Shown in pieces: positions 25,146 to 31,943 of a DNA stretch of 33,310 nucleotides; the first letter of the stretch is position 1, and every line of letters begins with the position of its first letter. Position numbers and translations under genes: made by a program. Under the pieces are notes generated by a model. That model was not told where the DNA came from. It made no database searches and worked only from the letters and a program-made list of their open reading frames with translations. The stretch comes from Physcocola sp002396385 (lineage in GTDB: Bacteria > Bacteroidota > Bacteroidia > Bacteroidales > Paludibacteraceae): NCBI GenBank assembly GCA_946535435.1, contig CAMNDM010000040.1, positions 1 to 33,310 on the forward strand, read 5' to 3'.

Positions 25146-26219
25146 ATGTTTAAAATGGATTACAAATCTGGTTGGAATCAATTGGTTTCTGAGTATAAAA
25201 AGAACCTTGATGCTAAAGAAGACAAAATACATACACAATGGGAGTTGTATTTTTCCTTTCTGTTTCACTATTCTAGCGATGATATAGATTCAAAACGTTC
25301 TTTGCATATAGGATCAAAAGACAGAGAAATTCCTGACATTATATTACGTTCTAACCAAAAAGACTTGTGTGTTGTTGAGTTAAAGAGATATTCGTTGTCT
25401 AAAAATACTGATTACGAAAAACAATTGTTGAATTATATGTCTCATACAGACATTAGATTGTCAATCGGCGTAATTATTTGTAAAACCATAGATATATATT
25501 ATTACAATCAAGCCACAAATGAAAAGGAATGTTTGGAAATTCCATTTGAGGAAGATTCTGAATTGGGTGAAAAATTCGTGGAATTGTTTAGTAGGGAAAA
25601 TTACTCTGAGGAAAATATCACACGCTTTATTAGAGAGCAGAATGTATCCAGGATTTCAGAGGAGAAAATAAAATCGGAAACAACTGTTGCGTTGATAAAA
25701 CAGTTGCTGATAGAACATTTTTGCGAAAGGTTCGACACTGGGCTTGTTACAAGAGTGGTTTCTGAATTGAATATTTCGGTAAGTGAGGTTAAATCCCTCA
25801 TCTCTCCAATAATAAGAGAATCCAGTCCGTCAACAAAAATCGGTGCCGGGAAACGGACTGTTACATTAAATGGAACCATTCTTCCTCTATATAGGGATGA
25901 TAATCAGTCTGTCCAAGATTTTATAAAAGAGACGTTGACTTCTTTGTTTGAAAAAAATATTTTGACAGACGAAGAAATTGCTTTGCTTCAAGACAAAAAG
26001 TATTCTAAGGAAACCTTTGGCATTCAGTATCCTTTACTTGCCAAGAATTATATAGACATATTTGAAGAAACAAAAGATGGTAAAAAATATGCGAGATATT
26101 GGCAAAAATTCAATGTTAATAAATTCTACGTATGTAGCCAATGGTGGTTAAATAATTTTGATAGTTATGATAAACTAATCGCACAATGGTTGATTAATTT
26201 GGAAAAAGAAAGACGATAG
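25146..26219 (+). CDS. Orphan PD-(D/E)XK nuclease-like protein, putative defence gene
   Basis: A 357-residue cytoplasmic protein I cannot name. The N-terminal 120 residues carry the full PD-(D/E)XK pattern: E33 (QWELYF), P63-D64 (EIPDIIL), E78-x-K80 (VVELKRY) and a Q93xxxY97 helix (QLLNYM), as in HsdR N-terminal and RecB-like nucleases. Residues 150-245 look helical and charged. The C-terminal part (about 250-357) has RTVTLNGTILPLYRDD, FGIQYPLL and FYVCSQWW, which I recall loosely from restriction-type proteins but cannot assign. No helicase, methylase or specificity gene accompanies it. One counted 60-base line (25501-25560) is 33% G+C, against 57% at 24001-24060, so it was probably acquired. 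It has a good promoter of its own. A single-gene defence effector or an orphan restriction subunit are the main options. Confidence 0.72.
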   Translation: MFKMDYKSGWNQLVSEYKKNLDAKEDKIHTQWELYFSFLFHYSSDDIDSKRSLHIGSKDREIPDIILRSNQKDLCVVELKRYSLSKNTDYEKQLLNYMSHTDIRLSIGVIICKTIDIYYYNQATNEKECLEIPFEEDSELGEKFVELFSRENYSEENITRFIREQNVSRISEEKIKSETTVALIKQLLIEHFCERFDTGLVTRVVSELNISVSEVKSLISPIIRESSPSTKIGAGKRTVTLNGTILPLYRDDNQSVQDFIKETLTSLFEKNILTDEEIALLQDKKYSKETFGIQYPLLAKNYIDIFEETKDGKKYARYWQKFNVNKFYVCSQWWLNNFDSYDKLIAQWLINLEKERR

Positions 26220-26256
26220 AATGTTAAAAAAACGACGGCTTTCCGGACTTCCTAGA

Positions 26257-26286
26257 AATGATGGCGGTTTGAAAACTGCCATCATT
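26257..26286. repeat. 30-base near-perfect palindrome
   Basis: AATGATGGCGGTTT (26257-26270) and AAACTGCCATCATT (26273-26286) pair along 14 positions with one G-U pair and two bases between. No T-tract follows on either strand, so it does not look like an ordinary terminator. Confidence 0.85.
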
Positions 26287-26359
26287 GAAAATTTCAGTGA
26301 AGTTAAGAGAATAGAAAAGTGCCAAAATACCTGTTTGCAGTAGTGAAATGAAAGCAAAG

Positions 26360-26375
26360 TGGTGTTTTGATTATT
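26360..26375 (+). repeat. Left copy of a 16-base inverted repeat (IR-L)
   Basis: TGGTGTTTTGATTATT is the exact reverse complement of 27728-27743. The two copies enclose the recombinase, restriction remnant and toxin-antitoxin cassette. Confidence 0.8.
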
Positions 26376-26545
26376 GTGGAAGTTAAAATAAACTGATTTA
26401 CAGATAAGTGAAAAAGTTATTTGGCTGATAAGTAAAATAAAAGAGTAATGTCAAAAAGTTAGTTTATTGGTTTTTTACTACAGTTTAAGAGGCGTTGAGA
26501 AGATCCCATTTTCGAATAAAAAAGTAGCATATTAAAGAAGTGGGT

Positions 26546-26878
26546 TCAGTCAATTAAGAAGGAAAGATGGAATAAAGGTGTTTGCTGCAAAAATGGTCTA
26601 ATAAGTTCCGCCGTTCTTTTGCGTTCGTCGTCCGTTTGGCAGTTTGCCAATATCTCATCACGTTTTTGAGAATCTATAATGAATGCTTCATTGCATCCTG
26701 TAAATACACCACGATAGATGCTGATGTCCCAATCTTTGAGTGGTGTACCAACAGACTCTATCTTCTTTTTGATACTTTGCTCTATTGGAGACAGTATTAC
26801 CCAACTGTCAGAAGTGTTGAAGTCGCAAATTGAGTTCTGCTGCTGCACGAAATCGCTCGTTATCCCTCTGCCAATCTT
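26546..26878 (-). pseudogene. Fragment of a type IIG-like (TaqI-type C-terminal) specificity domain
   Basis: The minus-strand frame reads SDSWVILSPIEQSIKKKIE, then GTPLKDWDISIYRGVFTGCN and EAFIIDSQKRDEIL, ending at AELIRPFL. As I recall, these blocks are typical of the target-recognition region of type IIG restriction-methyltransferases and related N6-adenine methylases, where RPFL is normally followed by RGRDIKRY. Here it runs into unrelated residues and a stop 16 codons after RPFL. There is no methylase core upstream, where the recombinase remnant abuts. So only about 85 residues of a protein that is normally 1,000 or more remain. It is a decayed piece, possibly a cassette once shuffled by the neighbouring recombinase. 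The family assignment is from memory of the motif and is moderately firm. Confidence 0.68.
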
Positions 26879-27171
26879 TTCAAGTGTATAAACCTATCAA
26901 GGGTATTCCTGTCACACTTACATATCTTCGCTATTTTCCTCTTGGAGGTGCCATTCTTTAGAAACTCTTTGATGAGGACTTCTTTGCCAGATAACTTGTA
27001 TTTATCGGGGCTGCTTTTCTTTCCCTTGGGGCGACCAAGAACAATACCTTCCGCCTTCTTCCTTGCCAACGCCTCCTTGGTCCTTTGGCTGATAAGGTTG
27101 CGTTCTATCTCGGCAGACAAACCGAAAGCAAAGGCTAGAACCTTGCTCTGAATATCATCGCCAAGTCGGTA
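26860..27171 (-). pseudogene. C-terminal half of a serine recombinase (resolvase/invertase), 5'-truncated
   Basis: About 103 residues remain. They include YRLGDDIQSKVLAFAFGLSA, then EIERNLISQRTKEALARKKA, the end of the resolvase catalytic domain with its long helix. The linker GIVLGRPKGKK and a helix-turn-helix tail (TSKRKIAKICKCDRNTLDRF) follow. The N-terminal part with the catalytic serine and the arginine pocket is missing: the frame hits TGA at 27181-27183, inside the 3' end of the toxin gene, so a deletion joined the two. A TTG in the middle cannot restore activity. Small DNA invertases of this type often sit beside the segments they flip, and an inverted repeat does bound this region. 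The product, if made, should be DNA-binding only. Confidence 0.83.
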
Positions 27172-27173
27172 AT

Positions 27174-27452
27174 TTATTTGTCATCGTAATGACCATATGC
27201 GGTCAGTACATCAACATGGACTTCTGTGGCAAAGATGCGATAAACAAGCCTGTGTTTTTTTGTTATTTCTCTACTCCAACGATTCTCGGGTTTCCCTTTC
27301 AGTGGTTCAGGATGCCCTAGACCTGTTTTGGGGTGCTCATAAAGTTCCCCAATTAGCCTGATAGCCTTATTGTAAGCTTTGGGCTCATAGCGAAGAAGTT
27401 TTTTCAAATCTTCTTGTGCTTCTTCTTTAATGATAACGCTGTAGCGGCTCAT
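27174..27452 (-). CDS. YoeB/Txe-family mRNA interferase toxin
   Basis: A 92-residue RelE-fold toxin that would cut mRNA on the ribosome. Diagnostic residues are present: E49 in GHPEPLKG, RWSREI (58-63), KHRLVYRI (66-73) with R68, and the C-terminal YGHYDDK with H88 and Y89. E49, R68, H88 and Y89 correspond by position to the catalytic set of E. coli YoeB (E46, R65, H83, Y84). The C-terminus is complete although the recombinase remnant starts immediately after the stop. The ATG overlaps the antitoxin stop by four bases, so synthesis is coupled to the antitoxin. It appears intact. Confidence 0.92.
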   Translation of the reverse strand: MSRYSVIIKEEAQEDLKKLLRYEPKAYNKAIRLIGELYEHPKTGLGHPEPLKGKPENRWSREITKKHRLVYRIFATEVHVDVLTAYGHYDDK

Positions 27453-27682
27453 AAACTGCGAATGTATTGGTCTAGCTCGTCAATATTGTCAAATCTTTTA
27501 CCCGGCTGTTTCTCTGCCCGGTTGATTTTTGCGAAGAATTCCTCTTTTGTAAAGAGTGTTGGATCTTTTTTCTCTGCAACGAGTTTCCGCAGGTATTTGA
27601 CAGCACGTTTAAGCAAGTCCTCGTCTTCTGCGATAATACTCATGTTGTGAAGCATTTCTGCGGATAAATTTGATGATTCCAT
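27449..27682 (-). CDS. Antitoxin partner of the YoeB/Txe toxin
   Basis: A 77-residue protein directly upstream of the toxin with a four-base overlap. It is acidic and helical in the first half (LSAEMLHNMSIIAEDEDLLK, then a basic KYLRKLVAEKK). The C-terminal tail (TKEEFFAKINRAEKQPGKRF) looks like a toxin-wrapping segment. I cannot assign it to YefM/Phd by motif, so the call rests on gene order, size and overlap. The ATG at 27682 follows a minus-strand promoter that contains a small palindrome, suggesting autorepression by the antitoxin or the complex. A role in stabilising the island is likely (inference). Confidence 0.85.
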   Translation of the reverse strand: MESSNLSAEMLHNMSIIAEDEDLLKRAVKYLRKLVAEKKDPTLFTKEEFFAKINRAEKQPGKRFDNIDELDQYIRSL

Positions 27683-27706
27683 ATCTAAACTGTATTATAA
27701 TCTGCA

Positions 27707-27737
27707 CGAAAGTATTAATTTATTATGAATAATCAAA
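27707..27737 (-). promoter_or_regulatory. Promoter and candidate operator of the toxin-antitoxin operon
   Basis: On the minus strand TTTG (27737-27734) is followed, after exactly 19 bases, by TACTTTCG (27714-27707), one mismatch from TAnnTTTG. The spacer contains the perfect palindrome TTATT-CAT-AATAA (27720-27732), well placed for repressor binding. The -33 element lies inside the right inverted repeat. Confidence 0.6.
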
Positions 27738-27743
27738 ACACCA
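27728..27743 (-). repeat. Right copy of the 16-base inverted repeat (IR-R)
   Basis: AATAATCAAAACACCA on the plus strand is the exact reverse complement of IR-L at 26360-26375. Flanking bases do not match, so the repeat is 16 bases long. Confidence 0.8.
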
Positions 27744-27780
27744 ATTAGCCCGCATCTTATACTGCTCTCCGCAATATCTT

Positions 27781-27802
27781 CTGCACAGAAACAGCTGTGC
27801 GG
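27781..27802. repeat. Hairpin between the island and clpS
   Basis: CTGCACAG (27781-27788) and CTGTGCGG (27795-27802) form eight pairs, one of them G-U, around a six-base loop. No T-tract follows on either strand. The rest of 27744-27844 holds nothing I can name. Confidence 0.5.
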
Positions 27803-27844
27803 CTGTCGTTTGTTGCGTCTTGCGCTCACTGTTGCTTCGTTTTT

Positions 27845-27877
27845 TTTGTGTGGTGAAAGATAAATCCTTTATCTTTG
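27845..27877 (+). promoter_or_regulatory. Promoter of clpS-clpA
   Basis: TTTG (27845-27848) and TATCTTTG (27870-27877) with a 21-base spacer match the Bacteroidetes promoter. Transcription would start about 40 bases before the clpS ATG. It marks the right edge of the accessory island. Confidence 0.65.
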
Positions 27878-27925
27878 TTCAACGGCTGCGGCCGTTTGGT
27901 TTACATAACGCTAAAACAGGGTATT

Positions 27926-28231
27926 ATGGCTCAAGAGCAGACTGGAATAAGGGAACGGCAGCGGGTGGACTTGAAAGAGCCGGCGCGATACAAGGTCATT
28001 ATGTACAACGATGACTTCACGACTATGGATTTTGTGGTGATGGTGCTACGTACCATCTTCTCGAAGTCGGATGCCGACGCCGAGACCATTATGCTGGCTA
28101 TACACAAACAAGGGCAGGCGGTGGTGGGCGTCTATACGCTCGATGTGGCGAAGAGCAAGGTGTTGAAGGCTACCAAACTGGCGCGCGATAACAACTTCCC
28201 GCTTAAACTGTCTTATTCTCCCGAAAACTGA
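27926..28231 (+). CDS. clpS: ATP-dependent Clp protease adaptor ClpS
   Basis: Small adaptor that binds N-degron substrates and delivers them to ClpA-ClpP. From the ATG at 27926 the product has 101 residues. The substrate-pocket motif YNDDFTTMDFVV is present, along with MLAIHKQGQAVVGVYTLDVA and a typical C-terminal strand (FPLKLSYSPEN). A longer frame from 27875 begins inside the promoter and was rejected. The flexible basic N-terminus (QTGIRERQRVDLKEPARYK) is as expected. clpA follows nine bases after the stop, the usual adaptor-unfoldase operon. Confidence 0.94.
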   Translation: MAQEQTGIRERQRVDLKEPARYKVIMYNDDFTTMDFVVMVLRTIFSKSDADAETIMLAIHKQGQAVVGVYTLDVAKSKVLKATKLARDNNFPLKLSYSPEN

Positions 28232-28240
28232 TTTGTTGTG

Positions 28241-30472
28241 ATGGAAAAAACGTATTGGGCCTCGAAGGCGTTGTCCGATGCCGTTAAGACGGCTATGAAG
28301 GAACGGCTGGAAATGCTGACTCCCGAGGCTTTCCTTTTATATGGACTGTGTGAGCAGGACTTTTTTGCCGATGCTCTAGATGAAGTTGGTGCCGACATCG
28401 TAGGTCTGGTCGACGAACTCAGGAAGTTCATGGCCGAGGCTGAGCGATGCTCTGCCAGCGGTGATTACCGCTTGGAGGCTTCTGCCCAAATGATGGAACT
28501 TATGGAGCAGGCCGACCGCCAGGCCGTCAACTCGTCGGCTGCCGCTACCGATGTGCCACACATGGTGCAGGCAATGCTGGAGTTGCACGATTCGTGGGCG
28601 GCTTACATCCTCCGCAAAAACCTGAACTGCGATACGGTCGAATTCTTAAACGCGCTGATCGATTTCTACGGTGCTTCTGCCGAGTATGGGGATGCTGACG
28701 ATGGCGACGGCGCTAGAACGGGTGAAACGAAAGAACCGTGGCGCAATTTCGTGGTCTGCATCAACGACTTGCTCGGACAACACAATCCGCTTATAGGTCG
28801 TCAGCAGGAGCTTGACCGGACCATCCAGGTGCTGTGCCGTAAAGAGAAGAACAACCCGCTGCATGTGGGCGAGCCGGGTGTGGGAAAGACCGCCCTGGTC
28901 TATGGACTGGCTCAACGTATTGCCGATGGCAGTGTGCCGGAAAGGCTGAAAAACGCCCGCATCTACAGCCTCGATTTGGGCGGACTGCTGGCGGGTGCGC
29001 AGTTCAGGGGCGATTTTGAAAAACGCATCAAGGAGATTATGAACGGCATCCTCAAAGAGGGCAATGCCATTGTCTATATCGACGAAATCCATAACCTGAT
29101 TGGCGCCGGACGTACTGGCGACGGCTCGATGGACGCGTCGAATATGCTGAAACCCTACCTCGAGGGGGGTGAAATCCGCTTTATAGGCAGCACCACCTAC
29201 CAGGAATACAACCGCTATTTCGCCAAAAGCAAGGGCATTGTGCGCCGTTTCCAGCAGATTGACGTGCTGGAACCTTCGCAAGAGGAAACGGTGAAGATTT
29301 TAGAGGGCCTCCGCAGCAAGTACGAGGACTTCCATAAGGTCCGGTACGCCGACGGCGTTATTGAATATGCGGTAGAGATGAGCGCCAAATACGTCAACGA
29401 CCGCTTCCTGCCCGATAAGGCTATCGATTTGATCGATGAGGCGGGGGCCTATCTTGAATTGCATCCTGACGCAAGCGGGGAAACCCGGTTAGTCGACAAG
29501 GAACTGGTTTCTGATGTGCTGGCCCGCATTTGTAAGGTCGACGCTATGGCGCTGCATGCCGATGACGACAATTCGGCCCTGGAACACCTTGAGGAAAAAA
29601 TATCGGCTCAGATTTACGGCCAACCCGATGCCGTGCGGCAGGTGGTGGAGGCTGTGCAGATGGGAAAGGCCGGACTGCTGGAAGACGGGAAACCGGTGGC
29701 TTCGCTACTGTTTGTCGGCCCTACCGGTGTCGGTAAAACAGAGGTGACCAGAGTCTTGGCCCAAGAACTGGGACTCGAACTCGTCCGCTTCGATATGAGC
29801 GAGTACACCGAGAAACACACGGTGGCCAAACTGATTGGCTCGCCGGCCGGTTATGTGGGCTATGAGGATGGCGGACTCCTGACCGACGCTATCCGGAAAA
29901 CACCGCACTGTGTGCTGCTGCTCGATGAGATTGAGAAGGCGCACAGCGACATCTACAACGTGCTGCTGCAGGTGATGGACTATGCGCGCCTGACCGACAA
30001 CAAGGGGCAGAAAGCCGATTTCAGGAACGTCATACTGGTTATGACCTCCAACGCTGGCGCCCAATACGCTTCGCAGGCGTCGGTGGGCTTCGCTTCAAAG
30101 GTGACGGCCGGTGAGGCGATGCTCGCACAGGTGAAGAAAACCTTCAAACCCGAATTTCTGAACCGCTTGTCGGGGACGGTGGTCTTTAACGATATGGACC
30201 AGTCTATGGCTGAACGGATCCTCGATAAGAAGATACGGCAACTCGATGAAAGGCTCGCTGCCAGACAGGTGCGGATGGAACTTACGGATGCGGCCCGCGG
30301 TTTCTTGCTCGAGAAGGGTTTTGTTCCGCAATACGGGGCCCGCGAAATGGACCGTGTGCTGCGCCAGCAGCTGAACCCGCTGTTGATGCGCGAAATACTT
30401 TTCGGTTCGCTGAAAAATGGTGGAAGCGTCGTGGTTGACCTTGTGTCCGGACATTTGGAGGTGGCGCGATAA
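28241..30472 (+). CDS. clpA: ATP-dependent Clp protease ATP-binding subunit ClpA
   Basis: AAA+ unfoldase that threads substrates, including those brought by ClpS, into ClpP. The 743 residues have an N-domain (1-150), a first ATPase with GEPGVGKT (210-217) and YIDEIHNLIGAG, and a second with GPTGVGKT (493-500) and LLLDEIEKAHSD. No coiled-coil middle domain separates them, which excludes ClpB and ClpC. After TSNAGAQ the ClpP-docking loop reads SVGF (VGF 615-617), where E. coli ClpA has IGL. The hydrophobic character is kept. A GTG directly before the ATG is also in frame, and the ATG was chosen. clpP is not in the window. Confidence 0.95.
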   Translation: MEKTYWASKALSDAVKTAMKERLEMLTPEAFLLYGLCEQDFFADALDEVGADIVGLVDELRKFMAEAERCSASGDYRLEASAQMMELMEQADRQAVNSSAAATDVPHMVQAMLELHDSWAAYILRKNLNCDTVEFLNALIDFYGASAEYGDADDGDGARTGETKEPWRNFVVCINDLLGQHNPLIGRQQELDRTIQVLCRKEKNNPLHVGEPGVGKTALVYGLAQRIADGSVPERLKNARIYSLDLGGLLAGAQFRGDFEKRIKEIMNGILKEGNAIVYIDEIHNLIGAGRTGDGSMDASNMLKPYLEGGEIRFIGSTTYQEYNRYFAKSKGIVRRFQQIDVLEPSQEETVKILEGLRSKYEDFHKVRYADGVIEYAVEMSAKYVNDRFLPDKAIDLIDEAGAYLELHPDASGETRLVDKELVSDVLARICKVDAMALHADDDNSALEHLEEKISAQIYGQPDAVRQVVEAVQMGKAGLLEDGKPVASLLFVGPTGVGKTEVTRVLAQELGLELVRFDMSEYTEKHTVAKLIGSPAGYVGYEDGGLLTDAIRKTPHCVLLLDEIEKAHSDIYNVLLQVMDYARLTDNKGQKADFRNVILVMTSNAGAQYASQASVGFASKVTAGEAMLAQVKKTFKPEFLNRLSGTVVFNDMDQSMAERILDKKIRQLDERLAARQVRMELTDAARGFLLEKGFVPQYGAREMDRVLRQQLNPLLMREILFGSLKNGGSVVVDLVSGHLEVAR

Positions 30473-30533
30473 GAAACGTGCAGCAGCGGCAAAAAAAGGG
30501 TGAACAGGAATGAGATATGAAAAACTTGTATTT

Positions 30534-30567
30534 TTTGCTAATATTTATACATTCTTAGTTATCTTTA
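30534..30567 (+). promoter_or_regulatory. Weak candidate promoter for the GH5 gene
   Basis: TTTG (30534-30537), a 22-base spacer and TATCTTTA (30560-30567), one mismatch from TAnnTTTG, lie 15 bases before the GH5 ATG. No terminator is seen after clpA. Confidence 0.35.
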
Positions 30568-30582
30568 CACAATTCTTTTTTA

Positions 30583-31794
30583 ATGATGAGATTACGGAAC
30601 TTTTTGGGAACCGTCTTGTGCGGTCTTTTGTGCGCTTCGTGCGCCAAACAGGGTAGTGGGGGCTATATGGCCGAACTGGCAGCCAACCAACCCATCAACA
30701 ATACGCATTACACCTATCCTATGGGCTCTCCGGTGGCTGAACACGGAGCGCTGAAAGTAAACGGTCTGCAGTTGTGCGACGCTTCGGGCGAGCCGGTGCA
30801 GCTGGCGGGCTTTAGCACCATGGGCTGGCAGTGGTGCGCCGACTGCTATACGCAGGAGTCGCTGATGAACCTGGTCAGCAACTGGCACATCAACATCCTA
30901 CGTCTGGCAATGTACGTCGAAGAGGGCGGATATAACCGTACACCGAACCGTTCGCGCGAGATGATGTGCAATCTGGTTGACCTCTGTGGCGAGATGGGTA
31001 TCTACTGCATTGTCGACTGGCACATCCTTACGCCGGGCAATCCCGAGTCGGAGGTCTATGCCGATGCGGCTCCGTTCCTGTCTTATATGGCGAGGAAGTA
31101 TGCGGGTGCGCCGCATGTCATTTTCGAAATCTGCAACGAACCGAATGGCGAGGGGGCTACATGGGAAGTCATCAGCCGCTATGCCAACAAGGTTATTCCA
31201 CAAATCTACGCACCCTACGACAGTATTGGCGCTCCACATCCGCTCGTTATCTGCGGCACTCCGCAGTGGGACCAGCTGGTCGATGCCTGCCTGGTTGAGG
31301 GGCGTTACCAGGGCAACGAACTCGATTTGATTGACCTGCCTGCGAAGGACCAGCGGCTGGCTTTCGATAACCTTATGTACACGTTCCATTTCTATTCGGG
31401 CTCGCATAACGAGGGTGGTCCTAAAAAGGGAATCCCAGACTATTATAACCTTTACAAGTACATGTACAAGGTGTTGGGCAAGTTGCCTGTCTTCTGCTCG
31501 GAGTTCGGACTCACTAATGCCGATGGCGACGGCAACATCGATACCGACCGTACCGACAAGTGGCTGCTGATGCTTTCGGGCGAGAATGCCGGCAAGCAGA
31601 AGGTGAGCTTCTGTAACTGGAGCTATTCCGACAAAGACGAGCAGAGCGCGGCCTTACTGCCTTTCTCCTGCAAACACGGAAAGTGGAACAATGCATCGCC
31701 TAGTGGCGACTACATCCGCCGTGTGTTCAATGTGGTTAACAACGGAGCCATCGACTCCACCGTGCTGAAACCAACCAACCTCTACAGACCGTAG
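30583..31794 (+). CDS. GH5-family endoglucanase-like lipoprotein
   Basis: Glycoside hydrolase of the GH5 TIM-barrel type, probably a beta-1,4-glucanase. The 403 residues begin with a lipoprotein signal (GLLCASC, C20), so it is attached to a membrane outside the cytoplasm. No acidic surface-export signal follows the cysteine. Catalytic motifs are IFEICNEPNG (acid/base E186) and VFCSEFGLT (nucleophile E307). Other conserved positions include ILRLAMYV, CIVDWHI, FHFYSGSH and CNWSYSDK. Domain start (QLAGFSTMGWQW) and end match a single catalytic module with no carbohydrate-binding module. The exact substrate (cellulose, mixed-linkage glucan or mannan) cannot be told from the sequence. The adjacent sugar symporter and the GH94 phosphorylase upstream favour beta-glucan. 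Confidence 0.9.
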   Translation: MMRLRNFLGTVLCGLLCASCAKQGSGGYMAELAANQPINNTHYTYPMGSPVAEHGALKVNGLQLCDASGEPVQLAGFSTMGWQWCADCYTQESLMNLVSNWHINILRLAMYVEEGGYNRTPNRSREMMCNLVDLCGEMGIYCIVDWHILTPGNPESEVYADAAPFLSYMARKYAGAPHVIFEICNEPNGEGATWEVISRYANKVIPQIYAPYDSIGAPHPLVICGTPQWDQLVDACLVEGRYQGNELDLIDLPAKDQRLAFDNLMYTFHFYSGSHNEGGPKKGIPDYYNLYKYMYKVLGKLPVFCSEFGLTNADGDGNIDTDRTDKWLLMLSGENAGKQKVSFCNWSYSDKDEQSAALLPFSCKHGKWNNASPSGDYIRRVFNVVNNGAIDSTVLKPTNLYRP

Positions 31795-31810
31795 GCGGAC
31801 ATGTCCGCAT

Positions 31811-31845
31811 AAAAGCCGTGCCTTCTTATCTAGGTATGGCTTTTT
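31811..31845 (+). terminator. Terminator of the GH5 gene
   Basis: AAAAGCCGTGCCT (31811-31823) pairs with AGGTATGGCTTTT (31832-31844), including two G-U pairs, and the 3' arm runs into TTTTT. Confidence 0.88.
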
Positions 31846-31890
31846 CTGTCAGTCGGTGCGGTAAAATGAACGTTACACCGTTTTTTTTGT

Positions 31891-31898
31891 TATATTTG
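31891..31898 (+). promoter_or_regulatory. Candidate -7 element for the GPH transporter gene
   Basis: TATATTTG matches TAnnTTTG, 45 bases before the ATG at 31944. The upstream T-run has a TTTG, but only a few bases away, so the -33 box is uncertain. Confidence 0.5.
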
Positions 31899-31943
31899 CG
31901 ATTCTGACCGATTCGGAAAAATAAAAACTAATTAAAATTATAC

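Larger units (their letters stand above)
26220..26545. other. AT-rich gap holding a palindrome, a 40-codon ORF and the left inverted repeat
   Basis: This stretch has no gene I can defend. An open frame of 40 codons (26221-26343, plus strand, ATG one base after the nuclease stop) has no recognisable features and spans the 30-base palindrome. Two near-copies of GATAAGTGAAA/GATAAGTAAAA lie at about 26403 and 26427. Frames in 26344-26545 are broken by stops, so it may be the remains of older insertions. Confidence 0.5.

Noticed and set aside
26582..26833. 83-codon plus-strand frame in the island
   Set aside because: It is the complement of the restriction-domain fragment, which has recognisable blocks on the minus strand.
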